A DNA stretch of 64,000 nt from Phreatobacter stygius (GCF_005144885.1 NZ_CP039690.1:1612001-1676000), one strand, 5' to 3'; counted from the first letter of the stretch, positions 32,825 through 42,317 are shown. The notes: generated by a model not told the origin, from the sequence alone. Program-made: numbers and translations.

Positions 32825-33565
32825 ATGAGCAGGCTTGCTGGCAAAGTCGCCCTCGTCACCGGTGGCAGCCGCGGCATCGGCGCCGCCATCGCCAGGCGAC
32901 TGGCCGAGGACGGCGCCGACGTGGCGCTGACCTATGTCAGTTCGCCGGCCAAGGCCGATGCCGTCGTCGCCGAGATCAAGGCGCTCGGCCGCAAGGGCCT
33001 GGCGCTCGCCGCCGACAGCGCCGATGCCGCCGCGGTGGTCAGCGCCGTCGAGCGCACGGTCGAGGTGTTCGGCCGGATCGACATCATCGTCAACAATGCC
33101 GGCATCTTCATCGGCGGCTCACTCGACAACGACACGCTGGAAGACATCGACCGGACGCTCGCGGTCAATGTCCGCGCCGTCTATGTCGGTTCGCAGGCGG
33201 CCGCGCGCCACATGGGCAAAGGTGGTCGGATCATCTCGATCGGCAGTTGCCTCGCCGAACTGGTCGGCGATCCCGGCATCACGCTCTATTCGCTGAGCAA
33301 GGCCGCGCTGGTCGGACTGACCAAGGGAATGGCGCGCGACCTCGGTCCCCGCGGCATCACCGTCAATATCGTCCATCCCGGCCCGACCGACACCGACATG
33401 AACCCGGCCGAAGGCGCGCATGCCGACCAGCAGCGCTCGCGGCTGCCGCTCGGCCATTACGGCAAGGCCACCGACATTGCCGCCGCGGTCGCCTATCTCG
33501 CCGGCGAGGATGCCGGTTTCGTCACCGGCGCCGCGCTCGCCGTTGACGGCGGTTTCGCCGCCTGA
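32825..33565 (+). CDS. short-chain dehydrogenase/reductase (SDR)
   Basis: A 246-residue classical SDR; GGAG six bases before ATG 32825 fixes the start. It has T-G-G-S-R-G-I-G (12-19), N-N-A-G (90-93), S138/S141 in I-S-I-G-S-C and Y155-S-L-S-K159, ending in V-D-G-G-F. Resembles 3-oxoacyl-ACP-reductase-type detoxifying SDRs that are paired with TetR repressors and exporters. It is probably the first gene of an operon with the MFS pump 30 bases downstream. The substrate is likely the ligand of the repressor (inference). Confidence 0.92.
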   Translation: MSRLAGKVALVTGGSRGIGAAIARRLAEDGADVALTYVSSPAKADAVVAEIKALGRKGLALAADSADAAAVVSAVERTVEVFGRIDIIVNNAGIFIGGSLDNDTLEDIDRTLAVNVRAVYVGSQAAARHMGKGGRIISIGSCLAELVGDPGITLYSLSKAALVGLTKGMARDLGPRGITVNIVHPGPTDTDMNPAEGAHADQQRSRLPLGHYGKATDIAAAVAYLAGEDAGFVTGAALAVDGGFAA

Positions 33566-33595
33566 CGCCAGCCGTCTACCTCAGGGTTCATCAAC

Positions 33596-35134
33596 ATGAC
33601 CGTTCAGACGGCCGCCCGTTCGGGCAGCACCGACAAATTGCTCATTCTTGCGGCCGTCTGTTTCGCCGGCCTCTGCATGCCCTTGAGCTTCACCGCGCCG
33701 AGCGTGGCGCTGCCGGCGATCGGCCGGAATTTCGGCGTCAGCCCGGTGGCGCTCGGCTGGGTGATGAATGCCTTCATCCTGGCCTTCGGCTCCACCGTCA
33801 TGGCCGCCGGCGCGCTCGCCGACCGCTACGGCCGCAAGCGCCTGTTCACCATTGGCATGGCCGCTTTCACCGTCATCTCGGCGGTTATCGGTTATGCGCC
33901 CAATCTGCTCGTCCTCGAGCTTCTGCGCGCCGTCCAGGGCGTCGCCGCCGCGCTTGCCATGGCCGGTGGCGCCGCCTCGCTCGCCCATGAATTCGACGGC
34001 GAGGCGCGCACCCGCGCCTATGGCATGCTCGGCACCAGTTTCGGCGTCGGGCTGGCGCTCGGGCCGGTCTGGGCCGGCTACCTGATCGAGACTTTCGGGT
34101 GGCGCTCGGTCTTTCTGACCGGCGTGGCGATCGGTCTTCTGGTCCTGGCTTTCGGCGTGCCGCGCATGAGCGAATCGCGCGATCCCGATGCCACCGGCGT
34201 CGATCCCTGGGGCACCGCGACCTTCACCGCGACGCTTCTCCTGTTCACCTTCGCCGTCATGGAAGCACCGCACCGGGGCTGGTCCGATGCCGGCGTCATC
34301 GCCATGCTGGCGGGGGCCGCCCTGATGCTCGGCCTGTTCATCCTGGTCGAGAAACTGCAGCAGCGCCCAATGCTCGATCTCAGCCTGTTCGCCTATCCGC
34401 GTTTCCTCGGCGCCCAGGCCCTGCCGCTCGCCACCGCCTTCGGTTTCGTCGTGCCGCTGGTCATCTTGCCGGCCCGTTTCATCGGTGCCGAGGGCATGAC
34501 CGAGATCGAGGTTGGCCTGATGCTGCTGCCGCTCTGCCTGCCGATCGCCATCGTGCCGCTTCTCGGCGCCTTCCTCACCCGCTGGATCCCGGCAGCCACT
34601 CTTGCCGCCATCGGCCTGACACTGGCCGCGGCGGGGCTTGCCTGGCTCGCCACCGTCTCACCCGGCTCGCCGCGCATGGCCTTCATCCTGCCGCTGGCGC
34701 TGATCGGCATTGGCAGCGGCCTGCCCTGGGGGCTGATGGATGCGCTCGCCGTCAGCGTCGTGCCGAAGGAACGCGCCGGCATGGCAACCGGCATCTTCAG
34801 CACCGTCCGGGTCGCCGGCGAGGCCCTGGCGCTCGCCGCCACCGGCGCGGTGCTGATGGGCCTGACCCGGGCCGGCCTCGGCCCTGTCGCCGGCCGCGGC
34901 GAGGCGCAGTTGACCACGCTTGCCAACGAACTCGCCGGCGGCGGGCTGGCCCAGGCGTCGGTGCTGGCGCCGGAGCTCAGCCGCGCGGCGATGATGCTGG
35001 TCTATGGCGACGCCTACCGGTCGACGCTCATCGTGCTGGCGCTGATCAATCTCGCCACCGCAGTGATCGCGCTCTTGACCCTCCGGCCGCAACGCGCGGC
35101 CGGCATCGATGGGCATCAGGCCTGCCGGGCCTGA
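33596..35134 (+). CDS. MFS exporter, DHA2 (14-TMS) type
   Basis: A 512-residue membrane protein. Motif A is present as G-A-L-A-D-R-Y-G-R-K-R between helices 2 and 3 and motif C-like G-x-x-x-G-P in helix 5 (G-L-A-L-G-P-V-W-A-G-Y). Length and hydrophobic pattern fit 14 spans of the EmrB/QacA group, proton-driven multidrug exporters. It follows the SDR and is probably controlled by the TetR repressor on the other strand. Two strong hairpins overlap and follow the stop codon. Confidence 0.9.
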   Translation: MTVQTAARSGSTDKLLILAAVCFAGLCMPLSFTAPSVALPAIGRNFGVSPVALGWVMNAFILAFGSTVMAAGALADRYGRKRLFTIGMAAFTVISAVIGYAPNLLVLELLRAVQGVAAALAMAGGAASLAHEFDGEARTRAYGMLGTSFGVGLALGPVWAGYLIETFGWRSVFLTGVAIGLLVLAFGVPRMSESRDPDATGVDPWGTATFTATLLLFTFAVMEAPHRGWSDAGVIAMLAGAALMLGLFILVEKLQQRPMLDLSLFAYPRFLGAQALPLATAFGFVVPLVILPARFIGAEGMTEIEVGLMLLPLCLPIAIVPLLGAFLTRWIPAATLAAIGLTLAAAGLAWLATVSPGSPRMAFILPLALIGIGSGLPWGLMDALAVSVVPKERAGMATGIFSTVRVAGEALALAATGAVLMGLTRAGLGPVAGRGEAQLTTLANELAGGGLAQASVLAPELSRAAMMLVYGDAYRSTLIVLALINLATAVIALLTLRPQRAAGIDGHQACRA

Positions 35135-35177
35135 TGCCGCCGGACCGGCGCCGCTTCCGCCGGCGGCGTCGGTCCGG
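35112..35177. terminator. two adjacent hairpins between convergent MFS and cyd operons
   Basis: GGCATCAGGCC / GGCCTGATGCC (35112-35122 and 35128-35138) form a perfect 11-bp stem across the MFS stop codon. A second stem pairs 35140-35154 with 35163-35177, 14 of 15 positions matching. No T runs, but the position between converging genes and the stability suggest a bidirectional termination region. Confidence 0.6.
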
Positions 35178-35191
35178 ACATCGTGAGGCGG

Positions 35192-35356
35192 TCAGGTGCT
35201 GACATAGTCGGACGCGCGATCCGCCGCGCGATCAGCGGCTGACGCCTGCTGCGCCTTGTCGCGCGCCGCGTCCTCCATCAGCTCGTACCACATGGCGTTG
35301 AGCACGGCGAAAGCGGCGGCCAATGGCAGGCCGAGAAGCCAGGAAAAATACCACAT
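35192..35356 (-). CDS. cydX: cytochrome bd oxidase small subunit CydX
   Basis: A 54-residue protein starting M-W-Y-F-S-W-L-L-G, the diagnostic CydX/YbgT N-terminus, followed by one transmembrane helix (to about residue 23) with E in W-Y-E-L. CydX binds the CydAB interface and is needed for stable haem incorporation. Its C-terminal tail is longer and more charged than in E. coli. The gene is 14 bases downstream of cydB and is easily missed because a longer unrelated frame covers it. Confidence 0.9.
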   Translation of the reverse strand: MWYFSWLLGLPLAAAFAVLNAMWYELMEDAARDKAQQASAADRAADRASDYVST

Positions 35357-35370
35357 CGTTTTGCTCCGTC

Positions 35371-36525
35371 TCAGTAGGCGTGGCCGCCATGATCGGTGAC
35401 CGAGGCTTCGTCGACCTTGCCCCACAGCACCCAGTAGACCCAGCTCGTATAAGCGATGATCAGCGGCAGGAAGATCGCGCAGGACACCAGCATGATGAAC
35501 AGGGTCAGATGGCTGGAGGACGAATCCCACACGGTCAGGCTGGCGCGCGGATCGATCGACGAGGGCAGGATGAACGGGAACATCGCGACACCGACGGTCG
35601 CCACGATGCCGATCACCGCAAGCTTGCTGGCGCCAAAGGTGGTCAGTTCGCGTTTCGACCTGAGGCCGAAAAAGGCACCGAGCGCGCCGAGGAAGCCGAG
35701 CGCCGGCACGGCCAGAAGCCAGGGCCTCGCCGCATAATTGGCGAACCAGACGCCGTGCTCGCGGGCGACCGTCTTCAGAAGCGGGTTCGACGGTCCGTTG
35801 GTCACCAGCGCGCTGGTGATGCGATAGCCGTCGACGAACAGCCAGAGGATGACGCCGCAAAGCGCGAACAGCGCAATGACCGCGAGTGCCGCCAGGCTGC
35901 CATAGGCCCGCGCCCGGTCGCTCACCGGACCTTCGGTCTTGAGCGCCAGCCAGGCGCCGCCATGCATGATCATCATGGCGACCGACAGGAGCCCGCACAA
36001 AAGCGCGAAGGGGTTGAGCAGGCCGAAGAACGAACCGTCATAGAAGATGCGCAGGTCGGCATCGAAGCGGAACGGCACGCCCTGCAGCACATTGCCGACC
36101 GCCACGCCGAAGATCAGCGCCGGCACGAAGCCGCCGGTGAACAGCGCCCAGTCCCAGGCCTGGCGCCAGCTCGGGCTCTCGCGCTTGCTGCGGTACTTGA
36201 AGCCGACCGGACGAAGGATCAGCGCCGCCAGCACCGCGAACATGGCGAGATAGAAGCCGGAGAACGACACGGCATAGAGCGCCGGCCAGGCGGCGAAGAT
36301 GGCGCCGCCGCCGAGGATCAGCCAGACCTGATTGCCCTCCCAGACCGGCCCGATGGTGTTGATGGCAACGCGCCGTTCGAGATCGGTGCGGCCGACGAAG
36401 GGCAGGAGGATGCCGACGCCAAGATCGAAGCCGTCGGTCACGGCGAAGCCGATCAGCAGCACGCCGAGCAGCACCCACCAGATCAGGCGCAAGGTTTGAT
36501 AGTCGATCAGTTCGTGCAGGATCAT
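35371..36525 (-). CDS. cydB: cytochrome bd oxidase subunit II
   Basis: A 384-residue membrane protein with about eight to nine helices. It begins near I-W-W-V-L-L-G-V-L-L-I-G-F-A-V-T-D-G-F-D-L-G, the CydB signature, followed by N-T-I-G-P-V-W-E-G-N-Q-V-W. CydB supports the haem-binding subunit and the oxygen/proton channels. GGAGTGAAG lies before ATG 36525. It is five bases downstream of cydA and is followed by cydX. Confidence 0.95.
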   Translation of the reverse strand: MILHELIDYQTLRLIWWVLLGVLLIGFAVTDGFDLGVGILLPFVGRTDLERRVAINTIGPVWEGNQVWLILGGGAIFAAWPALYAVSFSGFYLAMFAVLAALILRPVGFKYRSKRESPSWRQAWDWALFTGGFVPALIFGVAVGNVLQGVPFRFDADLRIFYDGSFFGLLNPFALLCGLLSVAMMIMHGGAWLALKTEGPVSDRARAYGSLAALAVIALFALCGVILWLFVDGYRITSALVTNGPSNPLLKTVAREHGVWFANYAARPWLLAVPALGFLGALGAFFGLRSKRELTTFGASKLAVIGIVATVGVAMFPFILPSSIDPRASLTVWDSSSSHLTLFIMLVSCAIFLPLIIAYTSWVYWVLWGKVDEASVTDHGGHAY

Positions 36526-36530
36526 GGTCT

Positions 36531-38108
36531 TCACTCCGCAGGCACGACGAGGGGCGACAGCAGGGCCGCTTCCGGCTCCTGGTCGGGTTCGGGCCCGGCC
36601 TTGATCGCCCGGATCATCAGGCCCATCTCGATGACGAACAGCACCGTGTAGATCAGTGCGAAACAGATGATGGTGAACAACACCTGGCCGACGCCGAGGC
36701 TCGACACCGCGGCGGCCGTCGGCAGCACGCCCTCGATCACCCAGGGCTGGCGGCCGAGCTCGGCGACGATCCAGCCGGCCTCCGCCGCGATCCAGGGCAG
36801 CGGAATGGCCATGACCGCGATGCGCAGCAGGATCGGATAGCGGTCCAGCATGCGCCGCGCCGACAGGATGAAGAAGGTCGCGGTCAAGAGGATGAAGAAC
36901 ATGCCGAGCCCGACCATGATCCGGAACGACCAGAACAGCGGCGCCACCGCCGGCACGGTATCCCAGGCCGCCTTGTCGATCTGGGCATCGGTCGCCAGGC
37001 GCGGGTCGTCGACATAACGTTTCAAGAGCAGGGCATAACCGAGCTCGGCGCCATTGGTTTCGAAGGCGGCCCTGGCCTCCGCCGGGATGGCGGCGGTGCT
37101 GCCGGCGGCGCGGATCTTCTGCAACGCGTCGTAAGCCGTGATGCCGAGCCGGATGCGGGTCTTGGCCCGCTCGACCAGATTGGTGATGCCGGGGATCTCG
37201 GTGGTCAGCGAGCGCGTGCCGATCAGGCCCATCACCCAGGGCACGTGAATGGCATAATGGGTCTCGCGCGCGGCCTGGTCGGGAAAGCCGATCAGGGTGA
37301 AGGCGGCGGGCGCCTCCTCGGTCTTCCACATCGCCTCGATCGCCGCGAGCTTCATCTTTTGATGCTCGGTGGAGAGGTAGCCGCTCTCGTCGCCCAGCAC
37401 GACCACCGACAGCGAGGCGGCCAGGCCGAAGGAGGCGGCGACCGTCATCGAGCGCTTGGCGAGATCGATATGCCGGCCCTTCAGGAGATACCAGGCGGAG
37501 ACGCCGAGCACGAAGATCGACGCGACCACATAGGCCGCCGAAACCGTATGAACGAACTTCGCCTGGGCCACCGGATTGAACAGCACCGCGTAGAAGTCGG
37601 TCACCTCCATGCGCATGGTCTGCGGGTTGAACGCAGCCCCCACCGGGTTCTGCATCCAGCCATTGGCGATCAGGATCCATAAGGCCGAAAAGTTCGAACC
37701 GGCGGCGACCGCCCAGGTGGCGATGAGATGGCCGACCTTGGACAGCCGGTCCCAGCCGAAAAAGAACAGGCCGACGAAGGTCGCCTCGAGGAAGAAGGCC
37801 ATCAGGCCTTCAAGCGCCAGCGGCGCGCCGAAGATGTCGCCGACATAATGGCTGTAATAGCTCCAGTTCATGCCGAACTGGAACTCCATCACCAGGCCGG
37901 TGGCGACGCCGAGCACGAAATTGATGCCGAACAGCCCGCCCCAGAACTTGGTCATCTCGCGCCAGATGATCCGGCCGGTCATCACATAGACGGTCTCCAT
38001 GATCGCCAGGAGCACGGCGAGACCGACGGTCAACGGCACGAACAGGAAATGATAGAGAGCCGTCAGTGCGAATTGCAGGCGCGAAAGCGCGACGATGTCG
38101 AGTTCCAT
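36531..38108 (-). CDS. cydA: cytochrome bd oxidase subunit I
   Basis: A 525-residue quinol oxidase subunit. S-R-L-Q-F-A-L-T-A-L-Y-H-F at the start includes the haem b595-ligand histidine; H-T-V-S-A-A-Y (b558 ligand region), the GRQPW motif in E-L-G-R-Q-P-W-V-I-E-G-V-L-P-T, and the methionine region M-V-G-L-G-M-F near 400 follow. It oxidises quinol and reduces oxygen with high affinity, useful under low oxygen, nitric oxide or cyanide. The insert in the periplasmic Q loop suggests the full-length form. It starts 86 bases after cydC. Confidence 0.95.
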   Translation of the reverse strand: MELDIVALSRLQFALTALYHFLFVPLTVGLAVLLAIMETVYVMTGRIIWREMTKFWGGLFGINFVLGVATGLVMEFQFGMNWSYYSHYVGDIFGAPLALEGLMAFFLEATFVGLFFFGWDRLSKVGHLIATWAVAAGSNFSALWILIANGWMQNPVGAAFNPQTMRMEVTDFYAVLFNPVAQAKFVHTVSAAYVVASIFVLGVSAWYLLKGRHIDLAKRSMTVAASFGLAASLSVVVLGDESGYLSTEHQKMKLAAIEAMWKTEEAPAAFTLIGFPDQAARETHYAIHVPWVMGLIGTRSLTTEIPGITNLVERAKTRIRLGITAYDALQKIRAAGSTAAIPAEARAAFETNGAELGYALLLKRYVDDPRLATDAQIDKAAWDTVPAVAPLFWSFRIMVGLGMFFILLTATFFILSARRMLDRYPILLRIAVMAIPLPWIAAEAGWIVAELGRQPWVIEGVLPTAAAVSSLGVGQVLFTIICFALIYTVLFVIEMGLMIRAIKAGPEPDQEPEAALLSPLVVPAE

Positions 38109-38194
38109 CCTGTTTCCGCCGAGACGACCCGGCGTCCTCTGCTGTGCGCCGGCGCCGCAACGGGCGGGACCGGCCATCCAAACGAAGGCCTCAC

Positions 38195-39883
38195 TCAATC
38201 CGGCCGCAGGCCAGCGAGTGCGGTATCAAAACCAGGTTCGCCGCGTCGCGGCCTGGCGACGATGCGGCCGGGTTCCATGATCAGCAAGCGGTCGGTGAGT
38301 GCCGCCTCGCGCCTCAGATGCGTGACGACGACGAGCGAACGTCCCGCGAGCCGCTCAGCCAGGCGGTCGAGCACGTCGCGCGCGGTCTCACGATCGAGGC
38401 CCTCGGTCGGCTCGTCGAGCAGCCAGAGCGGTTCGTCGCGCAGCATCAGCCGGGCCAGCACCAGCCGCCGCGCCTGGCCGCCGGAGAGGCCGAGGCCGCC
38501 CTCGCCGAGCCTGGTGTCGAGGCCGCGCGCGCTGGTGCGCATGGCCGGCCCGAGGCCCGCCGCATCGAGCGCATCCCACAATTGCCGGTCATCGGCGGCC
38601 GGATTGGCGAGACCAAGGTTTTCGCGCAGGCTGTCGTTGAACAGTTCGGTCCGCTGCGTCAGACGCGTGCTGGCGATCGCCCGGACCTCGCCTGCCTCCG
38701 GCGCGATCTCGCCGGCGATCAGGCCGAGCAAGGTGGATTTGCCGGCGCCGCTCGGGCCAATGACCGCGACCCGTTCGCCACCGGCCAGGGTCAGCGACAG
38801 CGACTGCAGAAGCGGTGTAGCGGCCCCGGCATGCCGGACCGAGACATCGGTGAGCCGCACCGCGCCGGCGCCATCGGGTGCCAGCAGGCGCGCGGGTTCG
38901 GCCGCGGCCCGAAGCCTCGGCGACAGCCGGCGCGCGGCGAGCAGCGTGCGGCCGAGCTCGACGGCGCCGCGCCGAAGGCCGGCGAAGGGTTCGACCGATC
39001 CGAGCGCGATCAGCAGGCCAAGGGCCGCGACCGGCGCGCCGATCAGGCCCGCCTCGGCCAGCAGGGCGACGCCGACAAGGGTGCCGGCGAGCGCGACCGC
39101 CGTGGCGACGGCGAAGCCTGCGGCAACGCCGGTCTCGATCCGGTTGAGATGATCCTCGGCCACGGCGAGCCGGCGGTCGGCGGCCTCGACCGCCGCGCGC
39201 TGGGCGCCAAGCCGGCCGGCCATGACAAGCTCGGTCTGGCCGGCGACCAGGTCGATGCTGCGCGAGCGCAGCGCCTCGACGGCATGGGCGCGCCGGCGTG
39301 ACCATGGCCCTGCCCGCCGCGCCGCAAGCAGCGGCAGGCCGAAGCCGACCAGGACGAGCCAGCCGGCCAGCGCCAGGCCGAGCCCGGCATGCATCAGCCC
39401 GAGCGCCACGCCGGCGACGAGCGCCGCTGCAAGCGCTGCCGCGGCCGGCACCATCAGGCGCAGATAGAGCGAGTCCAGCGCATCGATATCGGCGGTCAGC
39501 CGGAACAGCAGCTTGGCCGGCCGGACCAGCAAGGCGCGCGCCGCCTGCGGTTCGGTCCAGCCGCGAAACAGCCGCTCGCGCAGGGCCGCCAGGATCCGCA
39601 GCGTCGCGTCATGGGTCACCAGGCGCTCGCCATAACGTGCGCCGGTGCGCGCCAGCGCCAGGAAGCGGATGCCGGCGGAGGGCGCGAAGACGTCGAAGGC
39701 CAGCGCCGTCGCAGTGGACGCCCCGGCAATCGCGGTCGCGGTAATGAACCAGCCGGAAAGCCCGAGCAGCCCGACACCGGCGAGCACGGTGGCGGCCGCC
39801 AGCGCCGCGCCGCCGGCCATCAGGCCCCGGCGTTCGCCGGCGAACAGGGCAAGCACCGGACCGAGGTCGCGCCGGATCGTCAT
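38195..39883 (-). CDS. cydC: thiol/haem-assembly ABC exporter subunit CydC
   Basis: A 562-residue half-transporter with a six-helix membrane domain, then G-P-S-G-A-G-K-S-T (Walker A), L-S-G-G-Q-A-R-R signature and L-W-L-L-D-E-P-T-E-G-L-D. ATG 39883 overlaps the cydD stop (ATGA). CydDC exports glutathione and cysteine to the periplasm, or handles haem, and is needed to assemble cytochrome bd; genes here are directly upstream of cydAB. The membrane part begins with R-R-D-L-G-P-V-L-A-L-F, typical of CydC. Confidence 0.93.
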   Translation of the reverse strand: MTIRRDLGPVLALFAGERRGLMAGGAALAAATVLAGVGLLGLSGWFITATAIAGASTATALAFDVFAPSAGIRFLALARTGARYGERLVTHDATLRILAALRERLFRGWTEPQAARALLVRPAKLLFRLTADIDALDSLYLRLMVPAAAALAAALVAGVALGLMHAGLGLALAGWLVLVGFGLPLLAARRAGPWSRRRAHAVEALRSRSIDLVAGQTELVMAGRLGAQRAAVEAADRRLAVAEDHLNRIETGVAAGFAVATAVALAGTLVGVALLAEAGLIGAPVAALGLLIALGSVEPFAGLRRGAVELGRTLLAARRLSPRLRAAAEPARLLAPDGAGAVRLTDVSVRHAGAATPLLQSLSLTLAGGERVAVIGPSGAGKSTLLGLIAGEIAPEAGEVRAIASTRLTQRTELFNDSLRENLGLANPAADDRQLWDALDAAGLGPAMRTSARGLDTRLGEGGLGLSGGQARRLVLARLMLRDEPLWLLDEPTEGLDRETARDVLDRLAERLAGRSLVVVTHLRREAALTDRLLIMEPGRIVARPRRGEPGFDTALAGLRPD

Positions 39884-41697
39884 GACCGCGCCTCAAGCCT
39901 GATGATCCGGTCCATGCGCGCGGCCAGCACCGGATCATGGGTGGCGAGGATCAGCGTGCGGCCCGCGGCAACCGCGATCAGGCCGTCGGTGACCTCGGCG
40001 GCCGTCGCGCCGTCGAGATGGGCGGTCGGCTCGTCGACCAGCAAGAGGTCGGTCCGGCCGTCGGCGGCGGCCCGCGCCAGCGCCAGCCGCAAGATCTCGC
40101 CACCGGAAAGCCCGGTGCCGCCTTCGCCGATCTCGGCATCGGATCTCGCCGAAGCAACCTTGTCCAGCGCCACCACCTTGAGTGCGGCGGCGACGTCGGT
40201 CGGCGTCACATCCGGCCGGCCGAGCGCGATATTGGTCCGGATCGAACCGGCGAAGATATGCGGGCGCTGGCCGATCCAGGCCATGCGCCGGCGCAGCGCC
40301 GCCGATGTCTCCGGGCCGAGCGCGACATCACCAATGCTGATGCGGCCGGACCCCGCCGGCGCCAGGCCGGCGACCAGTGCCAGCAGCGTCGATTTTCCCG
40401 ATCCGCTCGGGCCGAGCAGGGCAACCCGTTCACCCGCCGCGACCGTCAGGTCGAAATCCTCCAGGACGGCCGCGCCGGCGCCGGCATGGCGAAACCCGAG
40501 GCCCTCGATCCGGACCGCCGGCGGACCTGCCGGCCGGGTCGCCGGTGGATTTGCGGCCGATTCGACATCGCCGGCCGCACCGGGCAAGGCAAGGCGATGG
40601 AGCGACAGGCGGTGCAGCGCGCCGATCGCCGCCTCGCCCGCGGCGCGATCATGCCAAACCGCCGACACATCGCGCAGCGGCTCGAAAAAGGCCGGCGCCA
40701 GCAGCAGGATGAACAGGCCCTGGGCCAGGTCGAGCTTGGCGCCCCAGGCGCCGAAGGGCAGCTGGCCGAGCAGGTGAAAGCCGATATAGACGGCAACCAT
40801 GGCGACACCCAGCGCCGCGAACAGTTCGAGCACCGCCGAGGACAGGAAGGCGATGCGCAGCACCGCCATGGTGCGGCGGCGCAGCGCCTCGGCATTGGCG
40901 CGCAGGCGGCGCGCCGTCAGGTCGACCGCGCCGAGGCCGCGAATGGTGGCGAGCCCGCGCAGCCGGTCGAGCAGGAAAGCATTCATGCCGCCGAGCTCGA
41001 CCATCTGCGCCTCGCTGGCGGCCTTGGCGCGCCAGCCGATCAGCGCCATGAAGATCGGGATCAGCGGCGCGGCGATCAGCAGGACCAGCGCGGCGGTCCA
41101 GGACAGCGGCAGGACCGCGGCGAGGATCACCAGCGGCACGACGGTTGCGCGCAGCCGGGCCGGCTGAAACCGGGCGAGGTAGGGCGTCACGGTATCGGCC
41201 TGTTCGGCGATGACGCTGGCGGCGAGGCCCGAGGCCGGGCGGGCGCTGTCGAGCGGCGAGCCGGCGGAGAGCGCCGAGACCGCCCGGTCGCGCAGGTCGG
41301 ACAGGGTCGCGCGCGCCGCGCGGAAGGCAAGACGGCTTCCCGCCGCCTCGATCCCGGCACGGGCGAGGCCAAGCCCGAGCACCAGGGCGGCCGGCCAGAC
41401 GACCGCCTCGACGCCGCCGCCATCGGCCAGCCGCCCGACCGCCTGGGCGATGAGCGCGGCCTGCGGCAGCCACAGCAGCGATGCCGCAACCTGCAGCCAG
41501 CCGCCGATGCGAAGACCTGGCCGATGCGCGGCAATGGCTTGCGCTCCCTGCTCCGCCGTCGTCGCATTGGAGGCTGCGCCGGGCGTTCCGCCATCGGGCT
41601 TTCCCCGGCGCCGGCCCTGCGGGAAACCCCGAAGCGCCGCCGCGGCGCCCCGCCCCGCCTGGGTCAGACCGAGATCGGCTCGGGCGTTTTCGTCCAC
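39880..41697 (-). CDS. cydD: thiol/haem-assembly ABC exporter subunit CydD
   Basis: A 605-residue half-transporter. The start is taken as GTG 41697, where AAGGGG stands nearby upstream and the preceding gene ends at 41702. The first ~65 residues are Arg/Gly/Ala-rich and have no membrane span, unlike typical CydD, so a later start is possible. Nucleotide-domain motifs are G-P-S-G-S-G-K-S-T, L-S-G-G-E and L-L-L-V-D-E-P-T-A-H-L-D. It works as a heterodimer with CydC in assembly of the bd oxidase coded downstream. Confidence 0.92.
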   Translation of the reverse strand: MDENARADLGLTQAGRGAAAALRGFPQGRRRGKPDGGTPGAASNATTAEQGAQAIAAHRPGLRIGGWLQVAASLLWLPQAALIAQAVGRLADGGGVEAVVWPAALVLGLGLARAGIEAAGSRLAFRAARATLSDLRDRAVSALSAGSPLDSARPASGLAASVIAEQADTVTPYLARFQPARLRATVVPLVILAAVLPLSWTAALVLLIAAPLIPIFMALIGWRAKAASEAQMVELGGMNAFLLDRLRGLATIRGLGAVDLTARRLRANAEALRRRTMAVLRIAFLSSAVLELFAALGVAMVAVYIGFHLLGQLPFGAWGAKLDLAQGLFILLLAPAFFEPLRDVSAVWHDRAAGEAAIGALHRLSLHRLALPGAAGDVESAANPPATRPAGPPAVRIEGLGFRHAGAGAAVLEDFDLTVAAGERVALLGPSGSGKSTLLALVAGLAPAGSGRISIGDVALGPETSAALRRRMAWIGQRPHIFAGSIRTNIALGRPDVTPTDVAAALKVVALDKVASARSDAEIGEGGTGLSGGEILRLALARAAADGRTDLLLVDEPTAHLDGATAAEVTDGLIAVAAGRTLILATHDPVLAARMDRIIRLEARS

Positions 41698-41701
41698 CGC
41701 A

Positions 41702-42274
41702 TCACCCCTTGTCGCCGGCGCGCCGGGAACGGCCAAGGGACACGATCTTGTCCTTGGTTTCCAACAGCCGCGTGACCTTGGCGCCCAGCGTCAGGAGCGT
41801 CGTCAGCCGCGTCGTCTCCAGCTGCTTGACCTCGTCATACCAGGTGGTCAGGCGCTCGATCAGGCCGTGCATCTCCGACATCCGCGCCTGGGCATGGCGT
41901 TCGGCATCGCTCGCCGGCTGCTGCATCAGGATCTCACGCAAGACCGACAGGGTCGGATCGACCTCGCGCTTCTTCCGCTCCTCGGCCAGCGTGCGCAGGA
42001 TCTGCCAGACGTCGTCGGGGGTGGTGAAGAAGTCGCGCCGGTCATTGGGCAGGTGTTTCAGCAGGACCAGGTTCCAGGCCTGCAGCTCCTTCAGGCTCAT
42101 CGAGACATTGGACCGGGAAATGCCGAGTGCCGCGACGATCTCGTCGGCGCACAGCGGATCCGGCGAGACATAGAGCAAGGCATAGACCTGCCCGACCGTG
42201 CGGTTGATGCCCCAGCGGCTGCCCATCTCGCCGAAATGCAGCACGAAGGCCTGGACCAGCGGCGGCAGGTTCAT
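41702..42274 (-). CDS. GbsR/MarR-type transcriptional regulator of the cyd operon
   Basis: A 190-residue winged-helix protein beginning M-N-L-P-P-L-V-Q-A-F. The DNA-binding segment is G-I-N-R-T-V-G-Q-V-Y-A-L-L-Y and L-G-I-S-R-S-N-V-S-M-S-L-K-E-L, as in GbsR-type MarR relatives; a long C-terminal helical domain follows (L-I-E-R-L-T-T-W-Y-D-E-V). No cysteine cluster of an iron-sulfur sensor is seen. It is the first gene of the cyd transcription unit, four bases before cydD, so it very likely controls this operon and itself via the palindrome at 42298. Confidence 0.85.
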   Translation of the reverse strand: MNLPPLVQAFVLHFGEMGSRWGINRTVGQVYALLYVSPDPLCADEIVAALGISRSNVSMSLKELQAWNLVLLKHLPNDRRDFFTTPDDVWQILRTLAEERKKREVDPTLSVLREILMQQPASDAERHAQARMSEMHGLIERLTTWYDEVKQLETTRLTTLLTLGAKVTRLLETKDKIVSLGRSRRAGDKG

Positions 42275-42297
42275 CGTCAATTTTCCTAAAGTCGGTC

Positions 42298-42317
42298 ATT
42301 TCAGTAATTTCTGAAAT
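42298..42317. promoter_or_regulatory. palindromic operator upstream of the cyd regulator
   Basis: ATTTCAG and CTGAAAT form a perfect inverted repeat with a TAATTT spacer, 24 bases before the regulator ATG. It is AT-rich in a GC-rich context. It does not match the FNR consensus (TTGAT-N4-ATCAA), so the encoded MarR/GbsR-like protein is the likely ligand. Confidence 0.6.

Noticed and set aside
35371-37680. A single 769-residue frame covering cydB and upstream sequence
   Set aside because: Only the part from ATG 36525 is CydB; the rest is an out-of-frame reading of cydA with no coding features.
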